From NCBI GenBank assembly GCA_945881735.1, contig CAMCVF010000001.1, positions 248,001 to 312,000 on the forward strand: a stretch of 64,000 nucleotides of DNA, given 5' to 3'. Positions 50,350-59,247 of this stretch are shown in pieces. Within the stretch, counting starts at the first letter, position 1. Each line of letters starts with the position of its first letter. Source of the stretch: Methylotenera oryzisoli. GTDB lineage: Bacteria > Pseudomonadota > Gammaproteobacteria > Burkholderiales > Methylophilaceae. The translations under genes were made by a program, and so were the position numbers. The notes beneath the pieces were generated by a model. It saw only the letters and a list, made by a program, of their open reading frames with translations. It searched no databases and was not told the origin of the DNA.

Positions 50350-50715
50350 ATGAAATTAAATCAAAACAATACAGGATTAGAAGCCGAAAAGTTAGCAGCA
50401 ACTTTTTTATTAAATCAAGGACTTATATTAGTAGCCCAAAATTACCACTGCCGCTATGGTGAAATTGATTTGATTATGCAAGACACTAAAACGTTGGTAT
50501 TTGTTGAGGTGCGATTAAGAAAAAACTCCCTGTTTGGAGGCGCTGGCAGTAGCATTACTCCGCAAAAAATGCAAAAACTAATATTAACTTCACAACACTA
50601 TTTACAAACACAAAATCTGAACCAGAGCTCACAAGCATGCCGTTTTGATGCAATCCTGATGGATGTTGTCGATGCAAAATCGATTGAATGGGTGCGTAAT
50701 GCATTTGACGCATAA
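50350..50715 (+). CDS. YraN/UPF0102 family nuclease-like protein
   Basis: A 121-residue protein of a near-universal bacterial family with a restriction-endonuclease-like core; biochemical role not firmly established. Core residues: E38 and D40 in CRYGEIDLIM and E53 in LVFVEVRLRK. The usual lysine of the E-x-K motif is Arg here (EVR, residue 55), a conservative change that might weaken metal-dependent catalysis. It is divergent from rsmI, as in E. coli, and is followed 45 bases later by the BON lipoprotein, again an E. coli-like order (yraN, then diaA, dolP; diaA is absent here). Confidence 0.88.
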   Translation: MKLNQNNTGLEAEKLAATFLLNQGLILVAQNYHCRYGEIDLIMQDTKTLVFVEVRLRKNSLFGGAGSSITPQKMQKLILTSQHYLQTQNLNQSSQACRFDAILMDVVDAKSIEWVRNAFDA

Positions 50716-50760
50716 AGAGCGTATGATTCGCAAAAATTATCTGATATAAGGGAGCACTTA

Positions 50761-51333
50761 ATGAATTTGATTTTAAGAACAGTATTGGCTGCAGGCCTAA
50801 TAAGCCAATTGTCCGCATGCGTGCCTTTAGCAGTAGGCGGCGCTGCAGTTGGTGGTACTGTGGCAGCAGACAGACGCACATCTGGCATTTTTGTGGAAGA
50901 TGAAAACATTGAGCTAAAAGCCGCTAGAAAAATAGAAACCAATTTGGGCGAGCAATCGCATGTAAATGTCACCAGCTTTAACCGTAATGTGTTGTTAACG
51001 GGCGAAGTGCCTGATGCAGAGCGCTTAGCTAAGGCAGAGGCCCTATTAAAAGAAATTGAAAATATTCGAGCCGTGACCAATGAGATAGTAATTGCGCCCA
51101 AAAGCACTATCGGCTCTCGTAGCAATGATACTTTTATTACTTCTAAACTTAAAATCAAATTTTTGACTGAAAATAAATTCTCTCCTAATCACGTTAAAGT
51201 GGTGACCGAAAATGGGGTGGTCTATTTAATGGGCCTTGTGACGCAAAAAGAAGGTGAAGCGGCTGTAGAAATTGCACGCAACGCAGACGGCGTCAGCAAA
51301 GTCGTTAAAGTCTTTGAATATATCAACCCGTAA
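50761..51333 (+). CDS. dolP: Outer-membrane BON-domain lipoprotein (DolP/YraP-like)
   Basis: A 190-residue lipoprotein with two BON domains. The lipobox LISQLSAC places the lipidated cysteine at residue 20; the mature protein begins CVPLAVGGAAVGG. Domain one lies at about 45-110 (LKAARKIETNLGEQSHVNVT then NVLLTGEVPDAERLAKAEAL), domain two at about 120-188 (FITSKLKIKFLTENKFSPNH and GVVYLMGLVTQKEGEAAVEI). DolP in E. coli localises to the division site and supports outer-membrane integrity. Its place after yraN supports orthology; the symbol is by analogy. Confidence 0.85.
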   Translation: MNLILRTVLAAGLISQLSACVPLAVGGAAVGGTVAADRRTSGIFVEDENIELKAARKIETNLGEQSHVNVTSFNRNVLLTGEVPDAERLAKAEALLKEIENIRAVTNEIVIAPKSTIGSRSNDTFITSKLKIKFLTENKFSPNHVKVVTENGVVYLMGLVTQKEGEAAVEIARNADGVSKVVKVFEYINP

Positions 51334-51357
51334 ATCAGTAGACAAAGTGACATCAAC

Positions 51358-51657
51358 ATGATCAAAAAAAATGTAGAAATTATTATTGAAGGCTTAACGC
51401 GTACGGGAAAACCGTTCCGCCCTAGCGATTGGGTTGATAGAACTTGCAGTACTTACGCCAGTTTTGGACCTGATAAGAAGCTGGTATATTCGCCTTATTT
51501 AAAACCAAAAGTAATGAACGGCGTGCGTTGCTTGGCCGTGGATATGCGTTTAAAAGATAGCAGCCCGGAAGGTTTTGCGCAGCTCATGCAATTTGCTGAT
51601 GAAAACCAGTTGAATATTTTGGATGCCGACGGCAATAGTATTGTGGCAATGCTTTAA
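51358..51657 (+). CDS. DUF3579 family protein
   Basis: A 99-residue protein found mainly in Betaproteobacteria; function unknown. Recognisable features are IIEGLTRTGKPFRPSDWVDR near residues 8-28, LVYSPYLKPKVMNGVRCLAV near 41-60, and PEGFAQLMQFADENQLNI near 70-88, which together define the family in my reading. No signal peptide or membrane helix. It starts 24 bases after the BON lipoprotein and is likely co-transcribed with it. Confidence 0.8.
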   Translation: MIKKNVEIIIEGLTRTGKPFRPSDWVDRTCSTYASFGPDKKLVYSPYLKPKVMNGVRCLAVDMRLKDSSPEGFAQLMQFADENQLNILDADGNSIVAML

Positions 51658-51661
51658 ACAG

Positions 51662-52169
51662 CTATTTTTGAAGCTTTAAGGGTTCTGTTGCTTTTAGAGC
51701 TTCAAGGTAGGTCTTAGTCACCAATCCGCGCTTAGTTTTAAGTAAAACGCCGCGCGCATTTTAAATATAAGTAGCTGGCATCACTTCTGCACTTCCAATT
51801 TGCTTAATCACATCATCGTGATCTAGCAAAACGGGATAAAACATAAGTATATAGTCCACATAAGTGCCTACCTTTGCCTCATCTTTGTAGTCAAACACTT
51901 CACCCAGCAACATCACATCTTTAGTTTTTGCGACTATCATACAGCGCCACTAAATCAGTGGTTCTCTTCTAAGCAAGGTGGTCACCATATCGCCCAATAA
52001 TTCACAATGACCCATTTGCCTTTATATGGAGCAAGTGACTGTTTTTGCCTGCAGTATGTTTTAATTCAAACACTTTACTATTAGACGCATCAGCAGTGTG
52101 CGCTATAAAACCCAAGCTTAGAAAAATAAAAATTTTAATCCGCCACAAAAACTGTTTTTTAGCTACCAT
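51662..52169 (-). pseudogene. Decayed TlpA-like exported thioredoxin
   Basis: The start at 52169 gives a signal peptide (RIKIFIFLSLGFIAHTADAS) and KVFELKHTAGKNSH. The frame then slips to PYKGKWVIVNYWAIW, an in-frame TGA where the first cysteine of the CxxC site should be, then PPCLEEN; it slips again to DLVALYDSRKN, a TAA, and KDVMLLGEVFDYKDEAKVGT, VLLDHDDVIKQIGSAEVMPA, a TAA, and a tail to 51662. The pieces assemble into a TlpA/ResA-type periplasmic thioredoxin of about 165 residues. With several frame changes and three stops it is not functional. The TGA is not read as selenocysteine here because of the other lesions. The gap 52170-52386 holds nothing I recognise. Confidence 0.82.
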
Positions 52170-52386
52170 AATCTTTTTCAATCTAATATATAATCCGAAG
52201 AAATAAACCGATTAATTCATTATTATAAAATTTACTTAATCTATTTAATGATTTACAAATTTGAAAGCGATGCGTTTAGTTTGCCCATAACATTATGCCA
52301 CTAAGCACTTTGCCATTTAATTAAGGCTTTATCATTTTAGAAGTGTCCGATTTTTAAATTAGCACCCAATACTATGTGGAGCATTT

Positions 52387-53952
52387 ATGCCGATCAGTCT
52401 TAAGCTACCCAATTTAGATAACAATCCAATTTTATTGGCTGAAACACGCGCGCATAAAATCAATGAATTTATTCAAAATTTGCCATTTGGCGACCCTATT
52501 AGAGCCGCTAGCGATTTAATTGAGGAATTACAGATTATCAATAGCCAAAAAGTGGCATTTACCAATCGCCTAAATGCGCTTGAACTGTATCGCCCTTCTG
52601 CCATTCAAATTTATCAAGATCTAATTCCACATTTTAGTGGCGCCAGCTTGCCTATTTCAAAAAATGAGCAAGCCTTTGCCGATGCCGCAGAGCAATTATG
52701 GCAAGAATTTGCGTTTGGATACAAATTTGCACTGGTGGATTTGCAAAACAAAATACTCAATTTGGGCAGCAGCAAAACCACCGCATTGGTTGTTCAGCGT
52801 GCGATTCACGCATGTAAAGAATTGATGTTAATTCATCATCTTACTTATGCAAGCGCTCCCGCTTCAATTTGGGGTGAGTTACATCAGCTTTATTATTGTG
52901 CCCTACAGCAATCTGCAGAAAAGCTTCCTGTATCAGAGCATTACACTATCAATAATGCTAGCTCGGTTAATTTTATTTACGCGCAAACACTACTTTTAAA
53001 TTTGGCCAATCCACAACACCTGGCTAATAAACACATTCTTAGTCTTGACAGCTATTTGGGTAGAGTTGCCAATAAAGCAGAACTGAGGCCACTGGGCTTT
53101 ATTGAAAAGCCTACAGGCGTGTTTTTAGTATCGCTAGATGGCGCTAAACCTCCAACTGCTTTTGTAAAAAATAAAGAAATACCAGACGGTAGCACTGACA
53201 TACTATTGGTTACGGTTAATTTAGCCAGACAAATTTATCAGCATATTAAATTATTGCAAGAAGGTGTTATCCCTAATGATGCCAGCATTCCTACCAATGC
53301 CATTGAAACGCACTTTGAAGACTTGCTTGCGCACTTAATTAAACAATATGGCAAAACACCGCAGAGACTATTTTCTAGAAGTAAAAAAAGTGATGGTGTA
53401 GAGTTAAGCATTGGCATGAACACCACGCATCATTTAATTCGCGAAGTTGGCTCGCCGCTTAACACTAATCAAGGAATTAGTGGCTTGAACACCAATGGCT
53501 TTTACAGGCCATCCAGATGGCAAATATTGAACGTGAGCGCGGGTGGTTATGCTTTGCGTAAAATCAATACATCGATGGCTAGCGCACACATAGGTGACGT
53601 AGTTGCCATGAAAGATAACAACACCAAAACATGGGAGCTTGCTGTTTTACGATGGGCTAATGTGAATGAGTTGAAACAATTAGATATAGGCTTGCAATTA
53701 ATTTCTCCAAGCGCATACGCTGTAAGCATTCGTGCCGATAATAACGCCCTAGAGAGTGAAGCCTTGCTGTTACCAGAACTATCGGCATTAAAACAAGCAG
53801 CTAGCATTATTGCGACTGTTGGCCTTTGCAAAGTAGGTAGCACCATTGAGGTTCACCATAACAATACGGTTAGCAATGTGCGTACTACCAAATTAGTCGA
53901 ACGCACAGCAAGCTTCGAACGCTTTCAATACAGCTTGATAGAAGTCATTTGA
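52387..53952 (+). CDS. Conserved protein of unknown function, PilZ-like C-terminal part
   Basis: A 521-residue soluble protein without signal or membrane segments. The mostly helical N-terminal two thirds (FGDPIRAASDLIEELQIINS, NALELYRPSAIQIYQDLIPH) resemble a betaproteobacterial orphan family I know only as hypothetical or atypical PilZ proteins. The C-terminal third has strand-rich segments like a PilZ barrel: ILNVSAGGYALRKINTSMAS near 380-400, HIGDVVAMKDNNTKTWELAV near 400-420, and GLQLISPSAYAVSIRA near 435-450, but no clear RxxxR before the N/DxSxGG-like motif. Cyclic di-GMP binding is therefore only a suggestion. It has its own promoter region and is followed by trxA after 231 AT-rich bases. 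Confidence 0.7.
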   Translation: MPISLKLPNLDNNPILLAETRAHKINEFIQNLPFGDPIRAASDLIEELQIINSQKVAFTNRLNALELYRPSAIQIYQDLIPHFSGASLPISKNEQAFADAAEQLWQEFAFGYKFALVDLQNKILNLGSSKTTALVVQRAIHACKELMLIHHLTYASAPASIWGELHQLYYCALQQSAEKLPVSEHYTINNASSVNFIYAQTLLLNLANPQHLANKHILSLDSYLGRVANKAELRPLGFIEKPTGVFLVSLDGAKPPTAFVKNKEIPDGSTDILLVTVNLARQIYQHIKLLQEGVIPNDASIPTNAIETHFEDLLAHLIKQYGKTPQRLFSRSKKSDGVELSIGMNTTHHLIREVGSPLNTNQGISGLNTNGFYRPSRWQILNVSAGGYALRKINTSMASAHIGDVVAMKDNNTKTWELAVLRWANVNELKQLDIGLQLISPSAYAVSIRADNNALESEALLLPELSALKQAASIIATVGLCKVGSTIEVHHNNTVSNVRTTKLVERTASFERFQYSLIEVI

Positions 53953-54183
53953 TTTTGCTATACTATTAATAGGCATTTAAAAGTATTTAAAAGCTAATTG
54001 CTTATGAATATATCTTTATCAATATAACCGAATTGAATTTAATAATAATTTTGTTAATGACTTGAAAAATACGTTGAATAACGCTATTTATTTAAAAATT
54101 GTAACTTTAATATCTAATTAATCGTGCATTATTAGGTTTTAACAATATTAAATTGTCAGTCAAATTTCTACATAGGGGTCAAC

Positions 54184-54510
54184 ATGAGCGAACACATTAC
54201 CCATTTAAGCGATGCAGCTTTTGAGCAAGAAGTATTGCAATCATCCCTTCCCGTTTTAGTGGATTATTGGGCAGAATGGTGTGGTCCTTGCAAAATGATT
54301 GCACCGATTTTAGATGACATTAGCAAAGAATATTCTGGCCGCTTAAAAGTAGCTAAGTTAAATATTGATGACAACCAACAAACGCCACCAAAATATGGTA
54401 TTCGCGGCATTCCAACTCTCATGCTATTCAAAAATGGCAATGTTGAGGCAACTAAAGTAGGCGCATTGTCAAAATCACAATTGACCGCTTTTATTGACAG
54501 CAATATTTAA
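54184..54510 (+). CDS. trxA: Thioredoxin 1
   Basis: Cytoplasmic disulfide reductant. 108 residues with the canonical active site WCGPC at 32-36, the buried aspartate in VLVDYWAEW, and the cis-proline motif [14 protein letters not shown] near 73-86. The ribosome binding site AGGGGT precedes the ATG. It stands directly before rho, the same order as in E. coli (trxA-rho), with a probable terminator between them. Confidence 0.97.
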   Translation: MSEHITHLSDAAFEQEVLQSSLPVLVDYWAEWCGPCKMIAPILDDISKEYSGRLKVAKLNIDDNQQTPPKYGIRGIPTLMLFKNGNVEATKVGALSKSQLTAFIDSNI

Positions 54511-54549
54511 TTGTTCAACATCTAACTTATCAACCTTTGCATTAATAAG

Positions 54550-54587
54550 TCTAGTTTCTATAAGCTAATCAGAAGCTAGACGTTTTT
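54550..54587 (+). terminator. Probable intrinsic terminator after trxA
   Basis: TCTAGTTTCT (54550-54559) pairs with AGAAGCTAGA (54571-54580) with one G-T pair, followed by CGTTTTT. It is 40 bases past the trxA stop. Two copies of CAAACTATCCT (54601-54611, 54614-54624) follow in the rho leader. Confidence 0.65.
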
Positions 54588-54653
54588 AACTCTTACACCA
54601 CAAACTATCCTTTCAAACTATCCTATAGTTAGCCCATTCTAGAGAGTTCTCTA

Positions 54654-55913
54654 ATGCATTTATCTGACCTTAAACACCTGCCCGTTACCGAATTAGTTGA
54701 AATGGCACTAACCAACGAAATTGAAAATGCTAGTCGTATGCGCAAGCAAGATTTGATTTTTGCCATACTCAAAAACAAAGCAAAAAAAGGTGACAGTATT
54801 TTTGGTGACGGTACGTTGGAAGTGTTGCAGGATGGTTTTGGGTTTTTACGCTCACCTGATACTTCTTATTTAGCAGGGCCTGACGATATTTATGTATCAC
54901 CCTCACAAATTAGACGCTTTAATTTACACACAGGCGATAGTATTCAAGGAGAGATTCGCACTCCAAAAGACGGTGAGCGCTATTTTGCCCTAGTAAAAGT
55001 TGACCAAGTAAACTGTGAAGCGCCTGAAAACACCAAACACAAAATTCTGTTTGAAAACTTAACCCCGCTTTTCCCAACTATCCCTCTTACATTAGAACGT
55101 GAAATCCGCGGTGAAGAAAACATTACTAGCCGGGTGATTGATATGATTGCACCAATTGGTCGCGGTCAACGCGGTTTATTAGTGGCCAGCCCAAAAAGCG
55201 GTAAAACAGTGATGATGCAAAATATCGCACATGCGATTACCGCTAACCATCCCGATGTAATTTTGATTGTGCTGCTAATTGATGAGCGCCCTGAAGAAGT
55301 GACGGAAATGACGCGCTCAGTAAAGGGCGAAGTAGTTGCTTCTACTTTTGATGAGCCCGCAACGCGCCACGTACAAGTGGCTGAGATGGTACTAGAAAAA
55401 GCCAAGCGTTTGGTTGAGCACAAAAAAGATGTGGTCATTTTGCTGGATTCAATTACCCGCTTAGCCCGTGCTTACAACACAGTTATTCCCTCATCGGGCA
55501 AAGTGTTAACAGGCGGTGTGGATGCAAATGCGCTGCAACGCCCTAAACGCTTCTTTGGTGCGGCACGTAATATTGAAGAAGGTGGATCACTTACCATTAT
55601 TGCTACAGCCCTTGTCGATACTGGCTCGCGCATGGACGATGTAATTTATGAAGAATTCAAAGGTACCGGCAATATGGAAATCCATCTTGACCGTAAAATG
55701 GCTGAAAAACGTCTCTACCCTGCCATTAACGTCAATAAATCAGGCACGCGTAAAGAAGAACTGCTAATTGAAAAAGATGTATTACAGAAAATTTGGGTAT
55801 TGCGTAAATTACTCTACCCTATGGACGATTTGGAAGCGATGGAATTCTTGTTAGACAAAATCAAGGCTACCAAAAACAATGCCGACTTTTTTGATAGCAT
55901 GCGCAGGGGTTAA
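54654..55913 (+). CDS. rho: Transcription termination factor Rho
   Basis: Hexameric RNA-dependent ATPase that ends transcription. 419 residues, the usual length. N-terminal helical part [23 protein letters not shown]-binding fold with [20 protein letters not shown] near 61-80; P-loop PKSGKT at 180-185; Walker B and RNA-binding parts [16 protein letters not shown] and [18 protein letters not shown], then [20 protein letters not shown] near 287-306. In other bacteria rho is autoregulated through its leader; the short leader here has the direct repeats noted after trxA. Confidence 0.98.
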   Translation: MHLSDLKHLPVTELVEMALTNEIENASRMRKQDLIFAILKNKAKKGDSIFGDGTLEVLQDGFGFLRSPDTSYLAGPDDIYVSPSQIRRFNLHTGDSIQGEIRTPKDGERYFALVKVDQVNCEAPENTKHKILFENLTPLFPTIPLTLEREIRGEENITSRVIDMIAPIGRGQRGLLVASPKSGKTVMMQNIAHAITANHPDVILIVLLIDERPEEVTEMTRSVKGEVVASTFDEPATRHVQVAEMVLEKAKRLVEHKKDVVILLDSITRLARAYNTVIPSSGKVLTGGVDANALQRPKRFFGAARNIEEGGSLTIIATALVDTGSRMDDVIYEEFKGTGNMEIHLDRKMAEKRLYPAINVNKSGTRKEELLIEKDVLQKIWVLRKLLYPMDDLEAMEFLLDKIKATKNNADFFDSMRRG

Positions 55914-55929
55914 TTAGTGCAAAAAAATC

Positions 55930-55982
55930 AAACGCATATTCATCTTGCCAAAAATTTTACTTTGGTCCATAATATGCGGTTT
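55930..55982 (+). promoter_or_regulatory. Stem-loop in the rho-rpmE gap, possible L31 leader
   Basis: CGCATATT (55933-55940) pairs with AATATGCG (55971-55978), extended outward by AAAC/GTTT with one bulged base; an inner stem CCAAA (55948-55952)/TTTGG (55961-55965) nests inside. It ends about 30 bases before the rpmE ATG and lacks a T tract. It could be a ribosomal-protein leader or an mRNA stability element. Confidence 0.45.
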
Positions 55983-56013
55983 ACTTCAATTGCTTAAATT
56001 TAGAGAGAAAAGC

Positions 56014-56214
56014 ATGAAAGCTGATACACATCCTAACTACCCAGAAATCAACGTTACTTGTAGCTGTGGTAGCAAATTTAAAACACGCTCTACGCATGGT
56101 CGAGACATGAGTATTGAGGTGTGTTCACAATGTCACCCGTTTTACACAGGTAAACAAAAAATATTAGACACAGCTGGCCGTGTTGAGAAATTCAAACAAA
56201 AATATGGCATGTAA
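56014..56214 (+). CDS. rpmE: 50S ribosomal protein L31 (zinc-binding C+ form)
   Basis: Ribosomal large-subunit protein contributing to the central bridge between subunits. 66 residues from ATG 56014, preceded by AGAGAGAA; the open frame extends further upstream (to 55945) but that part is untypical. Cysteines 16, 18, 37 and 40 (TCSCGS and [10 protein letters not shown]) form the zinc site, so this is the C+ paralogue, which needs zinc; the zinc-free C- form (ykgM-type) is not in the window. Lies after rho, a common order. Confidence 0.95.
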   Translation: MKADTHPNYPEINVTCSCGSKFKTRSTHGRDMSIEVCSQCHPFYTGKQKILDTAGRVEKFKQKYGM

Positions 56215-56233
56215 TTACATGCGTGTGTTTTGC

Positions 56234-56260
56234 AAAAAAGGCAGCCTTGCTGCCTTTTTT
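56234..56260 (+). terminator. Intrinsic terminator after rpmE
   Basis: A textbook hairpin: A6, GGCAGC (56240-56245), loop CTT, GCTGCC (56249-56254), T6. Its core is the same as the ppa terminator hairpin. Confidence 0.92.
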
Positions 56261-56355
56261 ATTTTGGCGACAATGCTTTTAGACTGTTTAAATTGCAAGC
56301 GCAAAAACAAGCAGTGTTAAAATATAAAAACTTTTACCTCATTCAATAGTAAATC

Positions 56356-58008
56356 ATGCGTTTTGATTTAGATCATGATTGGCAAGGCAATATGTCCACC
56401 CCGCGCGCGCGCGTGGGCGAGCGCGCCAAAATACGTCTGTTGTTAATCTTATGCGTGGTGTGGTTGTTAATGGGATTGATTGGTCATGAGCCATGGAAAC
56501 CATTTGAATCGCATAGTATCAGTGTGATAAAAACTATTTTAGACACTGAAGAATACCTCGCTCCCAGCGCATCTAGTCCAAACAAAATAATCAATCCGCC
56601 GCTTTTTTATTTAAGCGCGGCATTTGTGGCCAAAATTTTCCAATTCATCTTACCTTTGCACGATGGTGCCCGCATCGCTACAGGCTTATGGATGCTGATC
56701 ACTTTCTTGATGATGGGTATGACAGGCCGCGAGTTGTGGGGCAAGGGCACTGGTCGTCAAACTACTTTTGTATTAATGGGTACACTTGGCTTAATCGTTA
56801 GCGCACACACGTTAACGCCAGCAGTGTCTAGCCTAGCAGGCTTAGCCACTGGATTTTATGCACTGGCTTTGAGTAAAAGACGACTATATCGTGCCAGCAT
56901 TTTGCTAGGAATAGGTCTGGGAGTTAGCTTTTTATCTACAGGCTTGCTGCCTTTGAGCATTTTGATCGCCACAAGCATAACCTTACCGTGTTTGTTCAGC
57001 TTTTGGCGCAGTAAAAGTTATTTATATGTCTTGGGATTATCGCTTGTAGTAGCAAGCCCTTTTTTGCTGATTTGGCCAATCTTATGTTTAACATTTCAGC
57101 CAGAAATTTTTAATGCTTGGTGGCTGCAATCACTTGATCAATTTAAGCAGGCTTATTATCTGTATTTTTTAAAAACCCTGGTATGGTATGCATGGCCGGT
57201 GCTACCTTTAGCCGTTTGGGGATTTTGGCGTTATCGCACACAACTGCTCAACAAGCCTAAATTTCAGTTAATTATTACCTTTAGCGTTGTCGCTTTAATA
57301 TTGATTGGCTTTGGCGCAGAACGCAAAGAGATATTTGCATTACCCTTATTGATACCACTTACTGCGATGGCAGGTGGCAGTATTGAAACCTTAAAACGCG
57401 GCACTGCAGGCGCGCTAAACTGGTTTGGTCTCATTTTATGTGGCTTAATGAGCGGCCTTATTTGGATGGGCTGGGTTGCGATGATGACTGGTAATCCAGT
57501 AAAAGTAAAAGAGCGCCTGACTTTTTTATCGGGCATGACTGAGCTTAGTTTTAATTTTATTGCCGTGATTTTGGCAATTGCAGTGAGTTTAATTTGGCTG
57601 TTTACCGTCTTCCGTTCACAGCACTCTAACCGATCCAGCACCACCAATTGGGCTATTGGCATAACCTGTGTTTGGACATTACTGATGACTATATGGCTAC
57701 CGATGATTGATTCGGCTCGCAGCTACGGTGCTGTTTTTACACAATTTAAAAATGCTCTACCAAAACAATATGCCTGTATTACCAGCAATCACTTGGGTGA
57801 TGCGCAGCGTGATTTACTGCACTATTATGCGAATGTAAAAACCTTCGCTTTTGAAACCGAACAGAATCTTAACTGTGATTTATATTTGATTCAAGATGAA
57901 AGAGGCAGAGAAAAATTAGAGCCTGGACCAGATTGGAAACTGATTTGGAGTGGGGAACGCTTGAATGAGCGGCGCGAAAGTTTTAGATTGTTTCAGCGCG
58001 TTTCTTAA
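56356..58008 (+). CDS. ArnT-like membrane glycosyltransferase (GT39/GT83 type)
   Basis: A 550-residue membrane protein with about 11-12 helices and a soluble C-terminal tail. The first loop carries the GHEPWKPFESHSISVIKTIL segment (E and D/E residues expected at the catalytic site of polyprenyl-phosphate-dependent transferases), followed by PSASSPNKIINPPLFYLSAA, whose NPPLFYLSA is the usual NPP/KPPL motif. Such enzymes move sugars from undecaprenyl phosphate to lipid A, glycans or proteins in the periplasm; the acceptor is not predictable. Codons 17-24 lie in an alternating CG run (56401-56413) unlike the AT-rich surroundings. It stands alone between rpmE and the converging fds operon. Confidence 0.8.
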   Translation: MRFDLDHDWQGNMSTPRARVGERAKIRLLLILCVVWLLMGLIGHEPWKPFESHSISVIKTILDTEEYLAPSASSPNKIINPPLFYLSAAFVAKIFQFILPLHDGARIATGLWMLITFLMMGMTGRELWGKGTGRQTTFVLMGTLGLIVSAHTLTPAVSSLAGLATGFYALALSKRRLYRASILLGIGLGVSFLSTGLLPLSILIATSITLPCLFSFWRSKSYLYVLGLSLVVASPFLLIWPILCLTFQPEIFNAWWLQSLDQFKQAYYLYFLKTLVWYAWPVLPLAVWGFWRYRTQLLNKPKFQLIITFSVVALILIGFGAERKEIFALPLLIPLTAMAGGSIETLKRGTAGALNWFGLILCGLMSGLIWMGWVAMMTGNPVKVKERLTFLSGMTELSFNFIAVILAIAVSLIWLFTVFRSQHSNRSSTTNWAIGITCVWTLLMTIWLPMIDSARSYGAVFTQFKNALPKQYACITSNHLGDAQRDLLHYYANVKTFAFETEQNLNCDLYLIQDERGREKLEPGPDWKLIWSGERLNERRESFRLFQRVS

Positions 58009-58026
58009 ATTTATTCAACAGCAATT

Positions 58027-58051
58027 CCAACGAGACTATTAGTCTTATTGG
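58027..58051. terminator. Weak hairpin between the GT39 gene and fdsD
   Basis: CCAA (58027-58030) and AGACT (58033-58037) pair with AGTCT (58041-58045) and TTGG (58048-58051) around ATT. It overlaps the fdsD stop. With no long T tract it is only a possible terminator for the two converging genes. Confidence 0.35.
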
Positions 58052-58269
58052 ATTTCTAAATAGCTGCTAGTAATAGCGGCTGCAACTTTTTGATGCAAAC
58101 CTGAACCATTTGTATTTTTTACATGTTGCGCCAACTGTTGGCGCATTTGTAATGCCCAAAACTTGTTTAAATGCCCTGCGATTCCTTGTTTAACTTGATT
58201 TTCATCTGGATAGGGTTCATAAAAGTCGCCAATTTGATTGGCCATTTTAATTAACTGTTCTGTTTGCAT
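58045..58269 (-). CDS. fdsD: Formate dehydrogenase delta subunit
   Basis: Small subunit or maturation partner of the soluble NAD-linked molybdenum formate dehydrogenase. 74 residues: MQTEQLIKMANQIGDFYEPY begins the FdsD pattern, then GIAGHLNKFWALQMRQQLAQ near 29-48. No cofactor motif, consistent with the family. In the R. capsulatus enzyme this subunit is part of the complex and stabilises it (family knowledge). Last gene of the fds operon, after fdhD. Confidence 0.9.
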   Translation of the reverse strand: MQTEQLIKMANQIGDFYEPYPDENQVKQGIAGHLNKFWALQMRQQLAQHVKNTNGSGLHQKVAAAITSSYLEIQ

Positions 58270-58337
58270 GCGTATAAACTTTAAAAAAATTAAATCAAAG
58301 AATCAAACTATTATTTAAAACCAATTCATCACTAATA

Positions 58338-59222
58338 CTAAAATTTTATGCGATGTTGATGAGTATATATAACAAATTGCTGATCGCGCAAAAAGCCGAT
58401 TAACGTTACGCAATACGTTTCCGCAATACGAATCGCTAAGCCTGTCGGTGCAGAAATTGCGGCCAATACTTTAATACCTGCTGTTGCTACTTTTTGCACC
58501 ATCTCTACACTGGCACGGCTTGAGGTTAATACAAACCCGTCATATTGATTTGGCCGTTTTGGCTCATTATTTTCCTGCCTCTTATTTTCTTGCCTAGCTA
58601 GGGCGCCAATCAATTTATCCATAGCATTGTGCCGCCCCACATCTTCACGCACCAACACAACCTCACCTTGCGCATCAATCCAAGCACATGCATGAGTTGC
58701 GCCAGTTGCTTGCTGCAAAGTCTGTTTGTTTTGAATCGCATGAAAAGCTGATTGAATTTGCTTGGCAGATAATGGTTTGGAAACACCTCTTTTATTGGGA
58801 GTATCTGTTTGCGGCAATCGCAAGACTTGCTCTAAGCTTTCTGCCCCACAAATGCCACAACCTGTACGTCCAACTAAATTACGGCGTCGATCTTTTAGTT
58901 TAGAAAAACATTCTGATGCTATTTCTAAACGCAATTCAATACCCTGCGATTGCTTTACCACTTCAATATCGTATAAATCGCTTTTATCGCGCAAAATACC
59001 TTCTGATAGCGAAAAACCCAGCGCGAAATCTTCCAAATCTAAAGGCGTAGCCATCATCACCGCATGTGATACCCCGTTATAGACCAGCGCAATCGGCACT
59101 TCTTCAGCCACTTTATCTTGTACGGAAATCAGCTCACCATTTCGCCAGCGCGTAACATTCACCTCTGTCAGCGGCACATCAATCGAAAACAGAGAGTCAG
59201 TTAAAACCAGTTGCTCAGACAA
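58338..59222 (-). CDS. fdhD: Formate dehydrogenase accessory sulfurtransferase FdhD
   Basis: Transfers sulfur to the molybdenum cofactor, which is required for an active formate dehydrogenase. 294 residues. The sulfur-relaying cysteines are C122 and C125 in GRTGCGICGAESL; the substrate pocket segment EDFALGFSLSEGIL is near 64-77, and VLVREDVGRHNAMDKLIGAL and DGFVLTSSRASVEMVQKVAT lie near 200-250. It sits between fdsA and fdsD, so the operon supplies its own maturation factor. Confidence 0.95.
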   Translation of the reverse strand: MSEQLVLTDSLFSIDVPLTEVNVTRWRNGELISVQDKVAEEVPIALVYNGVSHAVMMATPLDLEDFALGFSLSEGILRDKSDLYDIEVVKQSQGIELRLEIASECFSKLKDRRRNLVGRTGCGICGAESLEQVLRLPQTDTPNKRGVSKPLSAKQIQSAFHAIQNKQTLQQATGATHACAWIDAQGEVVLVREDVGRHNAMDKLIGALARQENKRQENNEPKRPNQYDGFVLTSSRASVEMVQKVATAGIKVLAAISAPTGLAIRIAETYCVTLIGFLRDQQFVIYTHQHRIKF

Positions 59223-59247
59223 AATAAAATACTTCAGTTAAAAAGTA

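Noticed and set aside
51990-52040. Selenoprotein candidate: TGA in a thioredoxin UxxC motif
   Set aside because: The same gene has several frame changes and TAA stops, so it is a pseudogene and the TGA is most simply a mutation of a Cys codon.
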